From positions 1 to 64,000 of the forward strand of contig JANQKG010000037.1 of NCBI GenBank assembly GCA_028281235.1: a stretch of 64,000 nt of DNA, read 5' to 3'. This document shows, in pieces, positions 9,542 through 21,728 of the stretch (position 1 is the first letter of the stretch; each line of letters begins with the position of its first letter). The notes under the pieces were generated by a model. The model was given only the letters and a program-made list of their open reading frames with translations. It made no database searches and was not told the DNA's origin. The DNA comes from Afifellaceae bacterium. GTDB lineage: Bacteria > Pseudomonadota > Alphaproteobacteria > Rhizobiales > Afifellaceae. The position numbers were made by a program, and so were the translations under genes.

Positions 9542-9572
9542 CCTCATCGCACGAATCGCCAGTGTGATGAGG
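9542..9572 (+). promoter_or_regulatory. RNA hairpin overlapping the ddl ribosome-binding site
   Basis: CCTCATCGCAC (9542-9552) and GTGTGATGAGG (9562-9572) form an 11-bp stem with one G-U pair and a 9-base loop. The right arm contains the GATGAGGAG ribosome-binding site (9566-9573) of ddl, whose ATG is at 9583. The fold would partly hide that site. The complementarity is seen; an effect on ddl translation is inference. Confidence 0.45.
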
Positions 9573-9582
9573 AGTTCCGCCA

Positions 9583-10506
9583 ATGGCGGGTGAGACGCAT
9601 GTCGCGGTGCTGATGGGTGGCTGGTCGGCGGAGCGGCCGGTCAGCCTGAACTCGGGCAAGGAATGCGCCGACGCGCTGGAGGAGGCGGGCTACCGCGTCA
9701 CGCGCATCGACGTTCAGCGCGACATCGCCGACGTGCTCGCCAAGCTCCGCCCCGATGTGGCGTTCAACGCGCTGCATGGGCCTGATGGCGAGGGCGGCGC
9801 GATCCAGGGCGTTCTTGAGGTTCTGGAGATCCCCTACACGCATTCCGGCATGCTCGCCTCCGCGCTTGCCATGGACAAGGAGAAGGCCAAGGCCATCGCC
9901 GCGGCGGTCGGCATTCCCGTGGCAGAGCATAAGATCGTCAGCCGCTTCGACGCGGCCGATCGCCACGTCATGAAGCCGCCCTACGTGGTGAAGCCGATTG
10001 CGGAAGGCTCCTCGTTCGGCGTCATGATCGTGTCGGAGGATCAGACGCATCCGCCGCAATCGCTTGCCCGCGACGACTGGACGTTCGGTGACCGCGTCAT
10101 GGTGGAGCGCTTCATCCCGGGCCGCGAACTCACCTGCGCGGTGAAGGGGGACGATGCCATGGACGTGACGGAGATCGTCCCCGTGGGATCGGGCTTCTAC
10201 GATTACGACGCCAAATATGCCGAGGGCGGATCAAAACACCTCTGTCCGGCGCCGATTAAACCCTTTGTTTACCAAAATATTCGCACGCTCGCCCTTGAAG
10301 CGCATCGCGCCATCGGCTGCCGCGGCGTCTCGCGTTCCGACTTTCGCTACGACGACATCGGAACGGGGGAGGTCGTGTGGCTGGAGGTCAACACGCAGCC
10401 GGGCATGACGCGCACGTCACTGGTTCCAGAACTCGCCGCGCTCGCGGGGCAGAGCTTTCCGGAGTTGGTGCGGTGGATGGTGGAGGACGCTTCTTGCCGA
10501 CGGTAA
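9583..10506 (+). CDS. ddl: D-alanine--D-alanine ligase
   Basis: Ddl is an ATP-grasp enzyme that makes the D-Ala-D-Ala dipeptide used by MurF. The 307-residue protein has the family landmarks: [19 protein letters not shown] at the N-terminus, [49 protein letters not shown] (ATP-grasp), and the C-terminal [17 protein letters not shown] with metal-binding Asn. A strong GAGGAG ribosome-binding site lies ten bases upstream. Its 3' end overlaps the proposed ftsQ start by 13 bases. Confidence 0.96.
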   Translation: MAGETHVAVLMGGWSAERPVSLNSGKECADALEEAGYRVTRIDVQRDIADVLAKLRPDVAFNALHGPDGEGGAIQGVLEVLEIPYTHSGMLASALAMDKEKAKAIAAAVGIPVAEHKIVSRFDAADRHVMKPPYVVKPIAEGSSFGVMIVSEDQTHPPQSLARDDWTFGDRVMVERFIPGRELTCAVKGDDAMDVTEIVPVGSGFYDYDAKYAEGGSKHLCPAPIKPFVYQNIRTLALEAHRAIGCRGVSRSDFRYDDIGTGEVVWLEVNTQPGMTRTSLVPELAALAGQSFPELVRWMVEDASCRR

Positions 10507-11396
10507 ACAGCGCGGGATCGGTTGGAACGGCTTTTCTGGCCGCGCTGGACCACGCGCTCGGCCGGCTCTTGCGTCCGCTCGCCAATCTCCTGCCGCGGCG
10601 GCTGCGCCGCGCGGCAGAGCGTATCGAGAAGCGCCGCAACCGGCCCGTTGGGCAGGTGGCGGCCGCCGGCTTTCTTGTCGTCACGATCCTCTACGCGCTG
10701 GTCGTCGGCGGCCAGATCGGACGGGTCGGCGACGCGCTTCTGGTGTTCGTCGGTTTCGGCATCGACGACGTTGCGGTCAAGGGTCAGCACGAGACGTCGC
10801 AGATCGCGATCCTGGAGAAGCTGGAGCTTGATGGCTCGCTTATCGCCTTCGACGTGGTGGCGGCGGAGGTGCGTGTTGAGTCCCTGCCATGGGTGGCCAG
10901 CGCCAGCGTGCGGAAATTCTATCCCGGCACGCTGTCCGTCGAGATCGAAGAACGCAAGCCCTTTGCGTTGTGGCAGCGACGCGGCGAGGTCTTTGTCATC
11001 GACAAAGGCGGTGTGGAAATCGAGCCACTGGCGGAGACCCGCTTCACCAAGCTTCCGTTTATGGTGGGGGGCGGCGCCAACGCCACCGCGCCGCAATTCC
11101 TCGCTGACCTCTTCACGCAGCCGGAGATCGCCTCGCAGATGCGCGCAGCGGTGCTTGTGGCGGGGCGGCGCTGGGACCTGCATCTGGATGACGGCGTCTC
11201 CGTCAAGCTGCCGGAGAAGGACGTGCGCCAGGCGCTGGCTCAGCTCGTCAAGCTCGATGCCGAGCACCAGCTTCTTCAGCGCGACGTGACCGTCATCGAT
11301 CTCAGGCTTCCCGATCGCATCACCGTGCGGCTGCCGGAAGGGCGCTCGCTGGACGACGTGACCTCCGACGCGGCGTTGGCGCGGAGGCCAACATGA
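10494..11396 (+). CDS. ftsQ: Cell division protein FtsQ
   Basis: FtsQ is a bitopic inner-membrane protein linking early and late divisome parts. I choose TTG 10494 (300 residues) because a GGAGGAC-like ribosome-binding site lies six bases upstream, inside ddl; the frame is open further back but only as ddl shadow. After an Arg-rich cytoplasmic tail there is one membrane segment ([19 protein letters not shown], near residue 60), then a POTRA domain ([21 protein letters not shown]...[20 protein letters not shown]) and the FtsQ/DivIB domain. The stop overlaps the ftsA ATG by four bases. Confidence 0.92.
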   Translation: MPTVNSAGSVGTAFLAALDHALGRLLRPLANLLPRRLRRAAERIEKRRNRPVGQVAAAGFLVVTILYALVVGGQIGRVGDALLVFVGFGIDDVAVKGQHETSQIAILEKLELDGSLIAFDVVAAEVRVESLPWVASASVRKFYPGTLSVEIEERKPFALWQRRGEVFVIDKGGVEIEPLAETRFTKLPFMVGGGANATAPQFLADLFTQPEIASQMRAAVLVAGRRWDLHLDDGVSVKLPEKDVRQALAQLVKLDAEHQLLQRDVTVIDLRLPDRITVRLPEGRSLDDVTSDAALARRPT

Positions 11397-12721
11397 GCCG
11401 CCGCCAGCACAGCGGCGCGGCCGGTGTGTCGCGCATCAAGCCGCTCAGCACGCGGCGGTCCATGACCGTCAGCGTCCTCGATGTCGGGTCCACCAAGATC
11501 TGTTGCACGATCGCGCGCCTGAAACCGCGCGAGGGCGACGGGCATCGCCGGCGCACCCACAATGTGGAGGTGCTCGGCTTCGCCTCCACCCGCTCGCGCG
11601 GCATCAAATCGGGCGTGGTCATCGACCTGGAGCAGGCGGAGCGCGCCATCAGGCTTGCCGTCGATGCCGCCGAACGCATGGCGGAAGTGACTGTCAACAG
11701 CCTGATGGTGAACATTTCCTGCGGCCGGCTGAAAAGCGAGACATTCTCTGCAAGCGTCCAGGTCAACGGGCCGGTGACGGCGGCCGATACGCATCGGGTG
11801 TTGGCCGCCGGCGGCGCGCATTCGGTCAGCGAGGGGCGCATGGTCTTGCACTCCTTGCCGATCGGCTACGCGCTCGACGCTCATCACGGCATCCAAGATC
11901 CAGCCGGCATGCTGGGCGAGACGCTGGGCGTCGACATGCATGTGGTGACGGCCGACGAGGCGCCGCTGCGTAATCTTGAGCTCGCCGTCAATCGCTGCCA
12001 CCTCGACGTGGAGACGATCGTCGCGACACCCTATGCATCGGGGCTTGCAGCGCTGGTTGACGACGAAGCCGATCTCGGCGTCGCCTGCGTCGACATGGGC
12101 GGCGGAACGACGACGCTCGGCGTCTTCCATAATGGCGAGTTCGTACACGCCGACGCCATCCCTGTCGGCGGGCAGCATGTGACGCTCGATATTGCGCGCG
12201 GCCTGTCGACCAATCTCGTCGATGCAGAGCGCATCAAAGTGCGGCACGGCTCGTCGCTGTCGTCGATCTCCGACGAGAAGGACATCATCACGATCCCGCC
12301 GGTGGGCGAGGATGAACGCGACCATCCCAACGCGGTGCCACGTTCCGCGCTGATCCGGATCATCAAGCCGCGCGTGGAAGAGACGCTTGAGATGACGCGC
12401 GACATGCTGACGGGTTCCGGTTTCGCCGATCAAGTCGGCAAGCGCGTGGTGCTGACCGGCGGGGCGAGTGAGCTCACTGGACTTGAGGAGACGGCGCGGC
12501 GGATTCTCGGACGCAGCGTCCGGGTTGGGCGGCCGCTCGGAATTCAGGGCCTGCCGGAAGCGGCGAAGGGGCCAGCGTTCTCAGCCGCGGTGGGGCTGAT
12601 CATCTACCCGCAGGTCGCGCGCATCGAACAATTCCGCGCCGGCCAGCCGGCGCAACTCTCACGGACGGGAACCGACGGATATCTGGCGCGCGTCGGGCGC
12701 TGGTTCAGAGACAGCTTCTGA
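11393..12721 (+). CDS. ftsA: Cell division protein FtsA
   Basis: FtsA is an actin-fold ATPase that anchors FtsZ to the membrane. The 442-residue protein shows the phosphate-1 motif [16 protein letters not shown] near residue 30, the 1C/SHS2 subdomain, the phosphate-2 motif [14 protein letters not shown] near 230, the adenosine motif [14 protein letters not shown] near 350, and a C-terminal amphipathic membrane-targeting helix ([14 protein letters not shown]). A basic N-terminal extension of about 23 residues precedes the ATPase core. It overlaps ftsQ by ATGA and is followed 70 bp later by ftsZ. Confidence 0.96.
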   Translation: MSRRQHSGAAGVSRIKPLSTRRSMTVSVLDVGSTKICCTIARLKPREGDGHRRRTHNVEVLGFASTRSRGIKSGVVIDLEQAERAIRLAVDAAERMAEVTVNSLMVNISCGRLKSETFSASVQVNGPVTAADTHRVLAAGGAHSVSEGRMVLHSLPIGYALDAHHGIQDPAGMLGETLGVDMHVVTADEAPLRNLELAVNRCHLDVETIVATPYASGLAALVDDEADLGVACVDMGGGTTTLGVFHNGEFVHADAIPVGGQHVTLDIARGLSTNLVDAERIKVRHGSSLSSISDEKDIITIPPVGEDERDHPNAVPRSALIRIIKPRVEETLEMTRDMLTGSGFADQVGKRVVLTGGASELTGLEETARRILGRSVRVGRPLGIQGLPEAAKGPAFSAAVGLIIYPQVARIEQFRAGQPAQLSRTGTDGYLARVGRWFRDSF

Positions 12722-12791
12722 GGGAGCAGTGGAACGGAACGGATCAGGCGGCGCAGCCGGACCTGGCGCAAAGGCGGAAGAGGACGGAACC

Positions 12792-14636
12792 ATGAGTATC
12801 AATCTGAAAATGCCGGACATCACGGAACTGAAGCCGAGGATCACCGTCTTCGGGGTCGGCGGCGCCGGCTGCAACGCCGTCAACAACATGATTGAGGCCG
12901 GGCTGCAGGGCGTGGAGTTCGTCGTCGCGAACACCGATTCCCAGGCGCTGACGATGACCAAGGCCGATCGGCTGATTCAGATGGGCGTCGCCGTCACACA
13001 GGGGCTTGGCGCCGGCTCGCAGCCGGAGATCGGTCGCGCCGCAGCCGAGGAGACGATCGACGAGATCAACGACCATATGAGCGGCGCGCATATGGCCTTC
13101 ATCACCGCCGGCATGGGCGGCGGGACGGGCACGGGTGCCGCGCCGATCGTGGCGCGCGCGGCCCGCGATGCGGGGATCCTGACCGTCGGCGTCGTCACCA
13201 AGCCGTTCCAGTTTGAGGGACAGCGGCGCATGCGCATTGCCGATGCCGGCATCATCGAGCTGCAGAAGAGCGTCGACACGCTGATCATCATCCCCAACCA
13301 GAACCTCTTCCGCGTCGCCAACGACAAGACCACCTTCGCCGATGCCTTCGCCATGGCCGACGAGGTGCTTTATTCCGGCGTCGCCTGCATCACCGATCTG
13401 ATGGTGAAGGACGGCCTCATCAATCTCGATTTCGCCGATGTCCGCTCCGTGATGCGCGAGATGGGCAAGGCGATGATGGGAACCGGCGAAGCGTCGGGCG
13501 ACAAGCGCGCCATCGACGCGGCGGAGAAGGCGATCGCCAATCCGCTGCTCGACGATGTGTGCATGCGCGGCGCGCGGGGTCTGTTGATCTCCATCACCGG
13601 CGGGCGCGACATGACGTTGTTTGAGGTCGACGAGGCCGCCAGCCGCGTGCGCGAGGAAGTTGACGGCGAGGCCAATATCATCTTCGGCGCGACCTTCGAC
13701 GAAGGGCTGGAGGGCATCATCCGGGTCTCCGTGGTGGCGACCGGCATCGAGCAGGAAGAGGCCCAGGAGGCGATTGCGCCGCCGACGGCGGGCATGGCGG
13801 AACTGACGCGCCGGCTGAAGACCGTCAGCACGCCGGCACCGGCGCAGGCGCAGGCACAGCCGCAACAGCAGCCGGCCGCCCAGCCACCGCAAGTCGCGCG
13901 GCAGCCGCTCCACCGGCCGCAGGCGCCGCAGCCGCAGCAGCAGCGCCAGGACGTGCCGGCCTATGCCTTGGAGGGATTGGAGCAGGAACTCGCCGTCCCC
14001 CATCAGCAAGCCGCACAGCAGGTCCGTCAGGCCCAGCCGGCCCGCGCCGTCGCCCAGCATGCCGGCGATCCGGGCGTGCGGATCGGCCCGTTCCGTCCCG
14101 ATCCGTCGCTCGTTGCCGCCCGACAGGCCGATGCGCAGGCCAATCAGGCGCTTGCAGTAGAGGCGCAGCACGCTGCCGCGGCACAGGACTTCATTCCGCC
14201 GCCGGCTGAGCACCCGGAGGGGCAACAGCCGCGCATGCCGCGCGTGGAGGACTTTCCGCCGGTCGCGCAGCGGCAGATGCGGGCCCGGCAGAGTGGAGAG
14301 GGCGGTCAGGACGAAAGCCGCCGGGCGCGCGGGCTTTTTGCCAAGCTGACCAGCGGTTTCGGCCGGCGTGAGGAAGACGACGAGATGCGCCAGCATGAGG
14401 AAAGCCGTCCGGCGGCAAGCGACGCTGAGCCTCGCATCGTCCATGCGCAGCCTCAGCCGCAGATCCAGCCGGATCCGTCGGCAGCGGAATTCGCCAAGAA
14501 GCCGCAACCGCGGCGAATGGGCGAGCAAGCCGCGGCTGCCGGCAATCTCGACCCCCGGGGGCGGCCGCTGCCGCAGGAGCCAAGCCGCGAGGATCAGCTT
14601 GAAATCCCGGCATTTCTCAGGCGCCAGTCGAGTTAG
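12792..14636 (+). CDS. ftsZ: Cell division protein FtsZ with long Gln/Pro-rich linker
   Basis: FtsZ is the tubulin-like GTPase that forms the Z ring. ATG 12792 gives 614 residues starting [21 protein letters not shown]; an upstream in-frame GTG-like opening at 12729 adds only atypical sequence. The GTP signature [10 protein letters not shown] lies near residue 110 and the T7 loop [11 protein letters not shown] near 220. The globular core ends near residue 335. A linker of about 265 residues rich in Gln, Pro and Ala follows, then the conserved FtsA-binding tail [11 protein letters not shown]. coli FtsZ has 383 residues, so the extra length is almost all linker, as known for alphaproteobacteria. 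Confidence 0.97.
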   Translation: MSINLKMPDITELKPRITVFGVGGAGCNAVNNMIEAGLQGVEFVVANTDSQALTMTKADRLIQMGVAVTQGLGAGSQPEIGRAAAEETIDEINDHMSGAHMAFITAGMGGGTGTGAAPIVARAARDAGILTVGVVTKPFQFEGQRRMRIADAGIIELQKSVDTLIIIPNQNLFRVANDKTTFADAFAMADEVLYSGVACITDLMVKDGLINLDFADVRSVMREMGKAMMGTGEASGDKRAIDAAEKAIANPLLDDVCMRGARGLLISITGGRDMTLFEVDEAASRVREEVDGEANIIFGATFDEGLEGIIRVSVVATGIEQEEAQEAIAPPTAGMAELTRRLKTVSTPAPAQAQAQPQQQPAAQPPQVARQPLHRPQAPQPQQQRQDVPAYALEGLEQELAVPHQQAAQQVRQAQPARAVAQHAGDPGVRIGPFRPDPSLVAARQADAQANQALAVEAQHAAAAQDFIPPPAEHPEGQQPRMPRVEDFPPVAQRQMRARQSGEGGQDESRRARGLFAKLTSGFGRREEDDEMRQHEESRPAASDAEPRIVHAQPQPQIQPDPSAAEFAKKPQPRRMGEQAAAAGNLDPRGRPLPQEPSREDQLEIPAFLRRQSS

Positions 14637-14664
14637 CCGACAAACGCCGGTAACCTGAATCCTG

Positions 14665-14694
14665 AGGCCCGATACGCCTGCGCGTGTCGGGCCT
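14665..14694 (+). terminator. Hairpin after ftsZ, possible terminator
   Basis: AGGCCCGA (14665-14672) pairs with TCGGGCCT (14687-14694) across a 14-base loop, 28 bp after the ftsZ stop. No T-run follows, so it is not a textbook rho-independent terminator. It lies in the 230 bp gap before lpxC, the largest gap in the operon after murB, and may end or attenuate the dcw transcript. The rest of the gap holds an AT-richer stretch near 14720-14760 that could carry an lpxC promoter. Confidence 0.4.
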
Positions 14695-14866
14695 TATGCT
14701 GTGCGCGCCGATCCGCGTTTTATCCGTAACAAAGGGTAAAAAACGTTGATTGGCGAAGTCGGTGCGCGACCGGTAGCGTCCGGCCCATAAATAGAGGCGG
14801 CAAGCAGATTCGGGTCATAGAGCAAGGGTGGACCCGATTACGACCGGCCTGGGGGCTATAAAGCGT

Positions 14867-15823
14867 ATGGGGTTCTCAAGGAATCGTGGCCAGACGACGC
14901 TGAAAGAGCGCGTCAGCCTGAGCGGTATAGGCGTCCACAGCGGCGCTGAGGTTTCGGTCGTCCTCAATCCGGCCGACCCGAACAGCGGCATCTCGTTTCT
15001 ACGGGCCTCCGATAACGGCGAAGTCGAGATACCGGCGCGCTCCAGTGCGGTCGGCGCGACGGCGCTGTGCACGGTGCTCGGCGATCCCAAAGGCGCGCAT
15101 GTCGCGACCGTGGAGCACCTTCTGGCCGCGCTTGCCGGCCTGGGCGTCGACAATTGCCTGATTGAGATCGACGGCTCCGAAGTGCCGGTGATGGACGGCA
15201 GCTCCAGGGCCTTCGTCGAAGCGATCGACCAGGCTGGCCTTGTCGTGCAGAGCGCGCCAAAGCGCGTCCTGCGGATCGATAAGCCGGTGCGTGTGGAGCA
15301 GGGCGACGCGTTTGCGGAGTTCCTGCCGCATGATGGCTGCCGCTTCGAGATCAGCATCGATTACGACTGCGAAATCATCGGCCGCCAAGCCTACGCTTTC
15401 GACCTGTCGCCGGACGGTTTTCGTCGCGATATCGCCAGTGCCCGGACCTACGGCTATTTGAGCGAAGTGGAAGCGCTGTGGGCGGCGGGGTTTGCACGTG
15501 GCTCATCGCTTGAGAACGCCGTGGTCATCGGCGACGGCATCGTCGTCAATCCCGAGGGGCTGCGCTACCCGGACGAGTTCGTCCGCCACAAGGTACTCGA
15601 TACGATCGGCGATCTGTCGCTGGCGGGCGCGCCGATCCAGGGCCTCTTCCGCTCCCACAAGGGCGGCCACAGGCTGAACGCCAGCGCGCTTGCAGCACTT
15701 CTGGCGGAAAGCGGGGCATGGACCCTGCGCACGGCAGCGGAGGAGCGGGAGACCCGCCCGGCCGGCCGCGTGGAGCCCGCAGCGGGCCTGGCGGCAGCGG
15801 CTTACGCACCGGAAGTGCGCTAA
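14867..15823 (+). CDS. lpxC: UDP-3-O-acyl-N-acetylglucosamine deacetylase (LpxC)
   Basis: LpxC is the zinc deacetylase that commits UDP-acyl-GlcNAc to lipid A synthesis. ATG 14867 gives 318 residues, the usual size; GTG 14828 is a possible alternative adding 13. Visible motifs are LSGIGVHSGAEV, HVATVEHLLAALAGLGVDN (zinc His and catalytic Glu region), EVPVMDGSS, RHKVLDTIGDLSLAG (zinc His/Asp) and FRSHKGGHRLN with the catalytic His. The C-terminus carries a 40-residue Arg/Ala-rich tail beyond the core. It follows ftsZ as in enterobacteria and links division to outer-membrane synthesis. Confidence 0.95.
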   Translation: MGFSRNRGQTTLKERVSLSGIGVHSGAEVSVVLNPADPNSGISFLRASDNGEVEIPARSSAVGATALCTVLGDPKGAHVATVEHLLAALAGLGVDNCLIEIDGSEVPVMDGSSRAFVEAIDQAGLVVQSAPKRVLRIDKPVRVEQGDAFAEFLPHDGCRFEISIDYDCEIIGRQAYAFDLSPDGFRRDIASARTYGYLSEVEALWAAGFARGSSLENAVVIGDGIVVNPEGLRYPDEFVRHKVLDTIGDLSLAGAPIQGLFRSHKGGHRLNASALAALLAESGAWTLRTAAEERETRPAGRVEPAAGLAAAAYAPEVR

Positions 15824-15870
15824 TCGGCGCCGGAAATCTCTCTAATTAGCCACAGGGCGGCCATCATTGC

Positions 15871-16782
15871 GTGGTGAACGCCCTTGAAACGCGCTCCGCC
15901 TCCGTTATGACAATCGGCGCGAATACGGACATGGCTTCCATGGTTGACGGCTCTTCCGCGGCATCACCGCGCGCGCGCAAATTCGCCTGGCTCCTGATTC
16001 CGGCGCTGGCTTTCGCCGTCTCCGGCTGTTTGGGGCGCGGCGCGAAGACCGAAGAGGTCGTGCAGGTCGCGCCGCCTGATCTTCTCTACAATGAGGCGCT
16101 GGCGCATCTGGAGGCCGGCGAAGCCGGGAAGGCGGCCGAAAAATTCGAGACCATCGACAAGGAGCACCCGTATTCCGATTATGCGCGGCGCTCCACGCTC
16201 ATGTCGGCCTATATCAACTTCCGCCGCGGCGATTATCCCGAAGCGATCAACAACGCGCAGCGCTTCGTCACGCTGTTTCCCGCCAGTCCCGACGCGGCCT
16301 ACGCGCAATATCTGATCGGCGAATCCTATTTCCGCCAGATACCGGATGTGACCCGCGATCAGGACCTGTCGCGCAAGGCCATGGAGGCCATGGGCGACGT
16401 GGTGCGCAAATATCCCGATTCGGAATACGCCAACGATGCGCGCCGCAAGATCGAAGTGGCGCGTGACCAGCTGGCGGGCAAGGAAATGCAGATCGGACGC
16501 TACTATATGGAGCGGCGTGAGTATCTTGCCGGCGTCAATCGTTTCAAGGCTGTGGTTCAGCAATACCAGACCACACGGCACGTGGAGGAGGCGCTGCACC
16601 GGCTGACGGAGGCGTATCTGGCGCTCGGCATCGTGCCGGAGGCGCAGACGGCGGCAGCCGTGCTTGGGCACAATTTCCCCGACAGCGACTGGTACAAGGA
16701 CAGCTACAGTCTGTTGGGCAAGGCCGGCGTTGCGCCCCAGGAGAACCAGGGCTCCTGGATTTCGCGGGCGTTTCGCGCCTGA
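15871..16782 (+). CDS. bamD: Outer membrane assembly lipoprotein BamD (ComL)
   Basis: BamD is a TPR lipoprotein of the BAM complex that inserts beta-barrel proteins into the outer membrane. The open frame is 303 residues from GTG 15871; the true start may be ATG 15907, 15931 or 15940, since the lipoprotein signal (ARKFAWLLIPALAFAVSGC) begins about residue 36. TPR-like helices follow: LLYNEALAHLEAGEAGKAAE, STLMSAYINFRRGDYPEAIN, DAAYAQYLIGESYF and RHVEEALHRLTEAYLALG. The order lpxC-bamD-recN-ligA is standard in Hyphomicrobiales. recN starts 16 bp downstream. Confidence 0.93.
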   Translation: MVNALETRSASVMTIGANTDMASMVDGSSAASPRARKFAWLLIPALAFAVSGCLGRGAKTEEVVQVAPPDLLYNEALAHLEAGEAGKAAEKFETIDKEHPYSDYARRSTLMSAYINFRRGDYPEAINNAQRFVTLFPASPDAAYAQYLIGESYFRQIPDVTRDQDLSRKAMEAMGDVVRKYPDSEYANDARRKIEVARDQLAGKEMQIGRYYMERREYLAGVNRFKAVVQQYQTTRHVEEALHRLTEAYLALGIVPEAQTAAAVLGHNFPDSDWYKDSYSLLGKAGVAPQENQGSWISRAFRA

Positions 16783-16798
16783 CCGGCCCCGCCGGGCC

Positions 16799-18463
16799 AT
16801 GCTGGCGCATCTCACCGTCCAAGACATCGTCCTTATCGAGCGGCTCGGCATCGATTTCGCCGACGGGTTGACGGTGCTGACTGGCGAGACCGGGGCGGGC
16901 AAGTCCATCCTTCTAGATGCGCTGTCGCTGGCGCTGGGCGCGCGCGGCGATGCCAGTTTGGTGCGCGCGGGCGCTGAGCGTGGCCAAGTGACCGCTATGT
17001 TCGAGCCGCCGACTGACCACCACATCCACGATCTCCTGCAGGAGAACGCGATCGCCGCTGATGGTCCACTGATCCTGAAGCGCGTGCAATCGGCCGATGG
17101 CAAGACGCGGGCCTTCATCAACGACCAGCCGTGCAGCGCAACCCTGCTCAAGGCCGTCGGTGCGGCACTGGTGGAGATTCACGGCCAGCATGACGAGCGT
17201 GCATTGGTGAGCAGTGAGGAGCATCGGCGTTTGCTTGATGCGTTCGGGTGGCTGGAGCCGGATGCCGCGGAGGTCGCGGCGCGTTACGCCGCTTTGCGGG
17301 CGCTTGAAGCGGAAGCCGCAAAGCTGCGCGAGGCGGTGGAAGCGGCGGCACGCGAAGCGGACTATGTCAGCGCATCTGTCGCTGAACTGGAGGCCTTGGC
17401 GCCGGAGCCCGGCGAGGAAGAACGGCTCGCGGAGCGGCGGCAGTTCCTGATGCGGGCGGAGAAGATCACCACCGACCTTAACGAGGCCTATGATTTCGTG
17501 GGCGGGTCGGCGTCGCCGGTGCCGGAGCTTGTCGGTCTGGCGCGGCGGCTGGAGCGGAAATCGGCGGAGGCGCCGGGCCTTTTGGAGGACACCGTCGCAG
17601 CACTTGGCGCAGCGCTCGACCATCTGGAGGAGGTCCGCGGCGGGCTGGAGGCGGCGCTCAGGCAATCGGAGTTCGATCCGCATGAGCTGGAGCGCGCCGA
17701 GGAGCGGCTTTTTGCTCTGCGCGCCGCGGCGCGCAAGCACAATGTGGCGGTCGATGATCTGCCGGCGGTGGCGGCGGAGTTCGCCGCCAAGCTCACCGAC
17801 ATCGATCTCGGCGGCGAGCGGCTGAAGGCGCGGGAGGCCGCAGTGGCGGAAGCTCTGGCGTCGTACCGGACCGCAGCACAAACGCTCTCAGAGCGGCGCG
17901 CTGTTGCGGCCAAGGCGCTTGAGAAGACGGTCAACGCGGAGCTTCCCGCGCTTAAGCTGGATGCCGCGCGGTTCATGGTGGCGATCGTGCGTGACGCTGA
18001 CGCGGTCTCGCCGGACGGGTTCGACCGTGTGGTGTTCCAGGTTCGCACCAATCCCGGCACCGAGCCCGGCCCGCTGATGAAGGTGGCGTCGGGTGGTGAG
18101 CTGTCGCGATTTCTGTTGGCGCTGAAGGTGGCGCTCGCCGATCGCGGCTCGGCGCCGACGCTGATCTTCGATGAGATCGATACGGGCGCCGGCGGGGCGG
18201 TCGCGGAGGCGATCGGGCGGCGGCTGGCGCGGCTGGCTGAGCGCGCTCAGGTGCTCTCCGTCACGCACGCGCCGCAAGTGGCGGCACATGCCGGCCGGCA
18301 TTTTCTCATCACCAAGGCCAAGACCAAACGCGGCAAGCAAGTCGCCACGGCCGTGACGCCGATCGCGGAGGAGGCGCGGCGCGAGGAGATCGCGCGCATG
18401 CTCGCCGGTGAGACGATTTCCGACGAGGCGCGGGCGGCGGCCGAACGGCTGATGGCCGGGTAG
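16799..18463 (+). CDS. recN: DNA repair protein RecN
   Basis: RecN is an SMC-like ATPase that acts in recombinational repair of double-strand breaks. ATG 16799 gives 554 residues beginning MLAHLTVQDIVLIERLGIDF, the typical family start; the longer open frame lies within bamD. The Walker A motif GETGAGKS is near residue 34, a coiled coil rich in Glu, Ala and Arg spans about 150-370, and the signature VASGGELSRFLLALK and Walker B LIFDEIDTGAGG lie near 435-465. VTHAPQVAAHAGRHFLI is the ABC His-switch region. Confidence 0.96.
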   Translation: MLAHLTVQDIVLIERLGIDFADGLTVLTGETGAGKSILLDALSLALGARGDASLVRAGAERGQVTAMFEPPTDHHIHDLLQENAIAADGPLILKRVQSADGKTRAFINDQPCSATLLKAVGAALVEIHGQHDERALVSSEEHRRLLDAFGWLEPDAAEVAARYAALRALEAEAAKLREAVEAAAREADYVSASVAELEALAPEPGEEERLAERRQFLMRAEKITTDLNEAYDFVGGSASPVPELVGLARRLERKSAEAPGLLEDTVAALGAALDHLEEVRGGLEAALRQSEFDPHELERAEERLFALRAAARKHNVAVDDLPAVAAEFAAKLTDIDLGGERLKAREAAVAEALASYRTAAQTLSERRAVAAKALEKTVNAELPALKLDAARFMVAIVRDADAVSPDGFDRVVFQVRTNPGTEPGPLMKVASGGELSRFLLALKVALADRGSAPTLIFDEIDTGAGGAVAEAIGRRLARLAERAQVLSVTHAPQVAAHAGRHFLITKAKTKRGKQVATAVTPIAEEARREEIARMLAGETISDEARAAAERLMAG

Positions 18464-20608
<2,145 letters not shown>

Positions 20609-20655
20609 GCTGGGGGCCCGGGCCGCGGAGGTCACCCGGCAGCACCGCGGATCAG

Positions 20656-21090
20656 TTACGTCCGCCCTGCACCGTCCGCTTCGGTTGGCTCTGTGGTGCG
20701 CCGCTCCAGAGCGTAGAGCAACGCCCCATAGAGAGTGAACTGTATCGCCAGATAGAGCGTCTCAAGTGGGATGTATGTGCTTACCGGATCGAGACTGAAC
20801 TTCGCAGCATCGCTCATGACGTGAGAACTCCAAAGGTAGACGAACGCCGCGAAGACGAACGTTGCGATGCGTAAGCCATCGCGCCGATGCACAAAGACCG
20901 GATAGATGGCGGACAGAAGCGCACCTTGCGTCGCAATGGAGATGAGACCGAGAAGGAAGCCCGGCTGCTCCCGCTGAAAATACCCGAGATCGCGATAAAG
21001 GTCTTCGAACAGAACAACGTGCCAGATGACGGCGAAGGCGAAGACGGTGATCAGATAAGCAAGTGTGCGCCAAACGAAGCCAAGCGTCAT
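20656..21090 (-). CDS. Small four-helix membrane protein of unknown function
   Basis: ATG at 21090 gives 144 residues and has a good AGGAGA ribosome-binding site; an upstream start at 21198 adds atypical sequence. Four hydrophobic segments are visible (TLAYLITVFAFAVIWHVVLF, FLLGLISIATQGALLSAIYPVFV, IATFVFAAFVYLWSSHVM, YLAIQFTLYGALLYAL). Acidic and aromatic residues flank the helices (FEDLYRDLGYFQREQPGF). I recognise no catalytic motif and assign no function. It is transcribed away from the A/B cassette at 21.4-23.4 kb and convergent with ligA. Confidence 0.75.
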   Translation of the reverse strand: MTLGFVWRTLAYLITVFAFAVIWHVVLFEDLYRDLGYFQREQPGFLLGLISIATQGALLSAIYPVFVHRRDGLRIATFVFAAFVYLWSSHVMSDAAKFSLDPVSTYIPLETLYLAIQFTLYGALLYALERRTTEPTEADGAGRT

Positions 21091-21434
21091 CGATTTCTCT
21101 CCTTGCAGCACCAGTCCTGCAAGGACGCACCGGATGGCCGAAATCCGACAGCGAAATCGTTCGCGCACTGGGTTGCGTGACGCGCATCCATGCTTCAAGC
21201 GACGAAATCTCCATATACATGTTTTGCGAGTATTAGAAATATTGAGTATCGATTATGCAACCTATGAGGTGCGCACAGGCTGAATCATCTCCATCATCCC
21301 CACACAACTGATAATCTATATTGAAATAAGTTCTCCACTTGACATTGTAGTGAGCCTGCAAATAGCCTCGTTTTTGTCAGCCCGAAAAGAGAGCGGCGGC
21401 TTGAGGGCGGCTGTTACTGTATGGAGGGTTGAAC
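21091..21434. other. AT-rich intergenic region with divergent promoters
   Basis: This 344 bp gap has no supported gene. It is visibly AT-richer than its surroundings, mainly at 21205-21345. A possible sigma-70-type promoter for the downstream gene has TTGACA at 21339-21344 with AAATAG/ATAGCC about 15-17 bases later. The drop in GC marks the left edge of the A/B lipoprotein cassette. The promoter call is tentative. Confidence 0.4.
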
Positions 21435-21728
21435 ATGCTGAAGACGTTCATGCTGGGTGTTGGGGCGCTGGCGCTGACTGTTGCAGCGGCCGAGGCGAAG
21501 ACCTTCAAGGAATGGGTCACGCCGAACAACAAGAAGTGCTACGTCGTGGAATACATCCAGGCGACCTATCTGGTGAACACGCGCGGCAAGCTGGTCAAAC
21601 CTGAGCGCTACGTTTGGGAAGGCGAGATCGCCGACGGCAACAAGATCTATCACCGCCGTGTCCCTGCGACCTATCTCCAGACGCGGAAACTTCTTGAGAA
21701 GGATCACTACACGCTGAAGCCCTGCTGA
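21435..21728 (+). CDS. Small secreted protein A1 with PAxYLxTR-type internal repeats
   Basis: The 97-residue product has a Sec signal peptide (MLKTFMLGVGALALTVAAAEA, cut before KTFKEW) and a 76-residue mature part. ATG 21435 has a GGAGG site eight bases upstream; a TTG two codons earlier is possible. The mature part contains two related units, ATYLVNTRGKLVKPERYVW and PATYLQTRKLLEKDHYTL, and two Cys (CYVVEY and the C-terminal Cys) that could form a disulfide. It is a paralogue of the gene at 22339, with about 43 of 60 aligned residues identical by eye. The function is unknown; it is probably periplasmic or at the outer membrane. Confidence 0.8.
   Translation: MLKTFMLGVGALALTVAAAEAKTFKEWVTPNNKKCYVVEYIQATYLVNTRGKLVKPERYVWEGEIADGNKIYHRRVPATYLQTRKLLEKDHYTLKPC

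Noticed and set aside
12744-14528. 594-codon minus-strand open frame opposite ftsZ
   Set aside because: Antisense of ftsZ with shadow-type composition; no domain or ribosome-binding site seen.
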